64,000 nucleotides of DNA from Murimonas intestini (GTDB taxonomy: Bacteria > Bacillota > Clostridia > Lachnospirales > Lachnospiraceae). The stretch is taken from contig NZ_JANKBI010000012.1 in the NCBI RefSeq assembly GCF_024622195.1, positions 123,923-187,922 on the forward strand. The letters run 5' to 3'. Under the pieces are notes generated by a model. It was not told where the DNA came from. It did no database searches and was given only the letters and a program-made list of their open reading frames with translations. Shown here in pieces: positions 61,695 through 64,000 of the stretch. The position numbers and the translations under genes are program-made. Within the stretch, counting starts at the first letter, position 1. Every line of letters starts with the position of its first letter.

Positions 61695-63431
61695 ATGGCT
61701 AAGAAAACACACAGATTACTTAAAGCAGGCGTGCTTGCCGGAGCAGGAGCGGCGGCAGTGATGTTCACAAAAAAATATATGCAGGGACAGGAAGAACAGA
61801 AGTCAGACAGTGATGCTGAAGAAAAGACGGAGTTTTCTTCTGAAGCAGTAAATAAAGGCCAGGCATATTTTGTGGGAGGCGGTCTGGCTTCTCTTGCAGG
61901 AGCGGCATATCTCATAAGAGACTGCAAAATGGAAGGCAGCAGGATCCACATTCTGGAAGGAATGCATATATTGGGAGGCAGCAACGACGGAGCAGGCGAC
62001 CCTGTGAATGGGTTTGTATGCAGAGGCGGAAGGATGCTGAATGAGGAGACATATGAGAATTTCTGGGAGCTGTTTTCTACAGTGCCTTCCCTGGAGATGC
62101 CGGGAAAAAGCGTAACAGAAGAGATCCTGAATTTTGACCATCTTCATCCCACGCATGCTCAGGGGCGCCTGATTGATAAAAACGGGAAGATTCTTGATGT
62201 GAGCAGCATGGGATTTAACAACGAGGACCGTCTGGCACTTGGGAGATTAATGCTGACTCCTGAAGAAAAACTGGATGACATGACTATTGAGGACTGGTTC
62301 CGGGACAGCATGCATTTCTTCACCACAAATTTCTGGTATATGTGGCAGACTACGTTTGCATTCCAGAGATGGTCCAGCCTTTTTGAATTTAAGAGATATA
62401 TGGAGAGGATGATATTTGAATTTTCCAGGATCGAGACCCTGGAGGGAGTCACAAGGACTCCGTACAACCAGTATGAATCTGTCATCCTTCCGCTGAAGAC
62501 ATGGCTGGAAGAGCAGGGAGTGGATTTCAGTATCAGAGCAACCGTCACGGATATTGATTTTGCAGATGAGAGCGGGGTCACCGCGTCTGCCATCCATATT
62601 GAGAGAGATGGGGAGGAAGAGGTGATCGGGCTGCAGCGTGAGGATCTGTGTATCATGACAAACGGCTGCATGACTGACTGCGCGACACTTGGGGATATGC
62701 ATACAGCGCCTGTATTTGATGCCCAAAAACCCATCTCAGGGGAGCTCTGGGCCAGAGTCACAGCTAAGAAAGCAGGACTTGGCAGCCCGGAACCGTTCTT
62801 TGGGCATCCTGACCAGACTAACTGGGAGAGCTTTACCGTGACATGCAGAGGAAATAAGCTGCTGAAGATGATTGAGGCCTATACGGGGAACATACCCGGA
62901 AGCGGCGCACTTATGACATTTAAGGACTCTAACTGGCTGATGAGCATCGTAGTGGCAGCACAGCCTCACTTTAAAAACCAGCCTGCAGATACGACGATCT
63001 TCTGGGGATATGGCCTTTATACAGACAGGACAGGAGATTATGTGAAGAAGCCTATGAGGGAATGTACAGGCGAGGAGCTTCTGACTGAGCTGCTGCACCA
63101 CCTTCACTGGGAAGACAGGAAGGATGAGCTCATGGAAGATGTCATTAATGTGATACCATGCATGATGCCGTATATCGATTCCCAGTTCCAGCCCAGGAAG
63201 ATGTCCGACAGGCCGAAGGTCGTGCCGGAAGGCTCTGTTAATTTTGCAATGATCAGCCAGTTTGTGGAGATACCTGAGGATATGGTCTTTACAGAAGAAT
63301 ATTCTGTGCGTGCAGCAAGGATAGCAGTATACACGTTAACGGGATACAAGGGAAAGAAAATATGCCCTGTGACGCCGTATAAGAAGAATCCAAAGGTACT
63401 AAAAGATGCGCTGAAGACAGCTTACAGGTAA
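61695..63431 (+). CDS. ohyA: Oleate hydratase with N-terminal hydrophobic segment
   Basis: A 578-residue FAD-dependent fatty acid double-bond hydratase (MCRA family) making 10-hydroxystearate from oleate. After residue 55 the family pattern begins: AYFVGGGLASLAGAAYLIRD (FAD motif, ~57-76), HILEGMHILGGSNDGAG, VCRGGRMLNEETYENFWEL, NNEDRLALGRLM and TNFWYMWQTTFAFQRWSS. Before it lies an unusual extension: basic start and a 15-20 residue hydrophobic stretch (LKAGVLAGAGAAAVMF) plus an acidic linker. GGGG-type ribosome site before the ATG. The enzyme detoxifies unsaturated fatty acids. Confidence 0.92.
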   Translation: MAKKTHRLLKAGVLAGAGAAAVMFTKKYMQGQEEQKSDSDAEEKTEFSSEAVNKGQAYFVGGGLASLAGAAYLIRDCKMEGSRIHILEGMHILGGSNDGAGDPVNGFVCRGGRMLNEETYENFWELFSTVPSLEMPGKSVTEEILNFDHLHPTHAQGRLIDKNGKILDVSSMGFNNEDRLALGRLMLTPEEKLDDMTIEDWFRDSMHFFTTNFWYMWQTTFAFQRWSSLFEFKRYMERMIFEFSRIETLEGVTRTPYNQYESVILPLKTWLEEQGVDFSIRATVTDIDFADESGVTASAIHIERDGEEEVIGLQREDLCIMTNGCMTDCATLGDMHTAPVFDAQKPISGELWARVTAKKAGLGSPEPFFGHPDQTNWESFTVTCRGNKLLKMIEAYTGNIPGSGALMTFKDSNWLMSIVVAAQPHFKNQPADTTIFWGYGLYTDRTGDYVKKPMRECTGEELLTELLHHLHWEDRKDELMEDVINVIPCMMPYIDSQFQPRKMSDRPKVVPEGSVNFAMISQFVEIPEDMVFTEEYSVRAARIAVYTLTGYKGKKICPVTPYKKNPKVLKDALKTAYR

Positions 63432-63516
63432 AAGATGACGTGGGAAGATGTCCGCACAGTGAAGAAAAAAATTGCACTTGAATTTATAAAAGTACAAATA
63501 AATTATTGATAAATTA

Positions 63517-63545
63517 TTGACAAAACCTCTCGTTTGATGTATATT
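63517..63545 (+). promoter_or_regulatory. fhs promoter
   Basis: TTGACA (63517-63522), 17 bases, TATATT (63540-63545), about 20 bases upstream of the ZTP aptamer. Confidence 0.8.
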
Positions 63546-63564
63546 TAAAACATCATATGAGAGG

Positions 63565-63640
63565 TTTTGATTACTGACGGATAGTTGTGGAGTACCACAG
63601 GGAAATCAAAATAATATGGTTGGTCGACCGTCTGGGCAGC
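63565..63640 (+). ncRNA. ZTP (pfl) riboswitch aptamer
   Basis: P1 TTTTGATT (63565-63572) with AATCAAAA (63604-63611), enclosing ACTGACGGATAG, the stem GTGG/CCAC and AGGGA; then, after a linker, the hallmark GACCGTCTGGGC (63625-63637). These are the conserved parts of the pfl/ZTP class, which senses ZMP/ZTP, a sign of 10-formyl-THF shortage, and activates one-carbon genes. Confidence 0.88.
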
Positions 63641-63673
63641 ATTCTTTATCTTAGTCTGAGTGTTGCTTTTTTT
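63636..63673 (+). terminator. Terminator controlled by the ZTP aptamer
   Basis: GCAGCATTC (63636-63644) pairs with GAGTGTTGC (63658-63666) with two G-U pairs, then seven T's. The left arm starts inside the conserved CTGGGC of the aptamer, so ligand binding and terminator formation exclude each other. Confidence 0.85.
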
Positions 63674-63705
63674 ATTTAATATTATATGAAATTAAAATTT
63701 CAAAA

Positions 63706-63798
63706 AGTAGAGTAGATATCATACGTAAAGTGTCACCGGAGGGGGAGGCTTCCTGTGAACGAAGGATTTTCCGCGTTATGGTATCGCTTCCGCTACTG
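63706..63798 (+). ncRNA. Tetrahydrofolate (THF-I) riboswitch aptamer
   Basis: The element matches the THF class: AGAGTAGATATCATACGTAA at the 5' side, ACGAAGGATTTTCCGCG in the core and the closing GGTATCGCTTCCGCTACT, with GTAG (63707-63710) pairing CTAC (63793-63796) as P1. THF riboswitches usually repress folate genes when THF is abundant. A downstream pairing CGTAAAA/TTTTACG (63799-63840) with following T-run may be its expression platform. Confidence 0.85.
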
Positions 63799-63924
63799 CG
63801 TAAAAGTACATTGGTAAGATACAGCCTGTCCTTTTTTACGTGGTATTTTTTTACCCAAAATCAGGACGTGTGTATAAATGTTAACTGCCGCACAAGCGGT
63901 TTTAATGAAAGGAGATTTTATATT

Positions 63925-64000
63925 ATGGGTTACAAATCAGACATCGAAATTGCACAGGAAACCGAAATGCAGCCGATCCTGGAGGTCGCAAAGACAGCAG
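63925..64000 (+). CDS. fhs: Formate-tetrahydrofolate ligase, 5' end (partial)
   Basis: Only 25 codons are in the window: MGYKSDIEIAQETEMQPILE and VAKTA. This is the usual N-terminus of formate-THF ligase, which makes 10-formyl-THF from formate, ATP and THF. AAAGGAG lies upstream of the ATG. The ZTP/THF riboswitch pair in front supports the call, since both ligands report on the folate one-carbon pool. The rest is beyond the window end. Confidence 0.88.
   Translation, partial: MGYKSDIEIAQETEMQPILEVAKTA

Overview
The window looks like a chromosomal segment of a spore-forming, strictly anaerobic Bacillota bacterium of the Lachnospiraceae type (Dorea / Clostridium scindens / Blautia-like; the genus cannot be fixed from sequence alone). 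Supporting signs are the spoIIGA-sigE pair, the mraZ-rsmH division cluster, a T-box in front of thrS, formate-tetrahydrofolate ligase under folate-type riboswitches, strong AGGAGG ribosome sites, frequent GTG/TTG starts and moderate G+C. No phage, integrase, IS transposase, rRNA or CRISPR array is visible. The accessory DNA consists of a short MITE-like palindromic repeat and two metabolic clusters.

Layout. 1-7.2 kb: a PadR-partner type membrane protein, a fused HAD phosphatase/L-cysteine desulfidase, two tandem MATE exporters, an EamA permease and a complete MITE with target duplication. 7.2-16 kb: a small unknown gene, a TetR regulator with a perfect 17-bp operator-like palindrome, and a six-gene run (DcuC-type carrier, two URO-D/MtaA-like proteins, SLC13-type carrier, second DcuC-type carrier, 2-hydroxyacid dehydrogenase) that looks like one catabolic operon of unknown substrate. 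16-29.8 kb: the division and cell wall cluster mraZ-rsmH-ftsL-PBP-PBP-mraY-murD-ftsW-murA-divIB-ftsZ, preceded by 10-bp-phased MraZ boxes. 29.8-34.1 kb: an AraC regulator divergent from a nucleotidyltransferase / NahK-like kinase / galE sugar operon. 34.2-38.3 kb: aroE, aroD, then spoIIGA-sigE behind a promoter with two perfect Spo0A boxes, and an orphan membrane PAS-like protein. 38.3-47 kb: a TrpB2-type enzyme, an unlisted ribbon-helix-helix gene, a secreted protein, SEC-C, YdcF and UPF0340 proteins, and a YtrA-type GntR/ABC exporter operon with its operator. 47-52.7 kb: T-box-thrS, a DUF1540 protein, infC(ATT start)-rpmI-rplT with attenuating leader, and a split ThrE-type exporter. 52.7-58.3 kb: an Asn/Ser/Gln-rich protein behind a forespore-like promoter, rhodanese, two YfcE-type phosphoesterases, an RlmL-like methyltransferase, a membrane-anchored papain-family protease and rdgB. 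58.4-61.4 kb: six tRNA genes, a small coiled-coil protein, a CPA2 antiporter and tRNA-Leu. 61.7-64 kb: oleate hydratase, then a tandem ZTP and THF riboswitch leader in front of fhs, which is cut by the window end.

How the parts work together. The housekeeping blocks cover septal peptidoglycan synthesis, translation initiation and tRNA supply, and mother-cell sigma-E activation. The accessory blocks concern uptake and catabolism of organic acids and possibly methylated compounds, amino sugar salvage and unsaturated fatty acid hydration, which fits a gut anaerobe. The most notable observations are the stacked ZTP-terminator-THF leader before fhs, the URO-D/DcuC cluster, the HAD-desulfidase fusion, the MITE family with target duplication, and the Asn/Ser/Gln-rich candidate sporulation protein.
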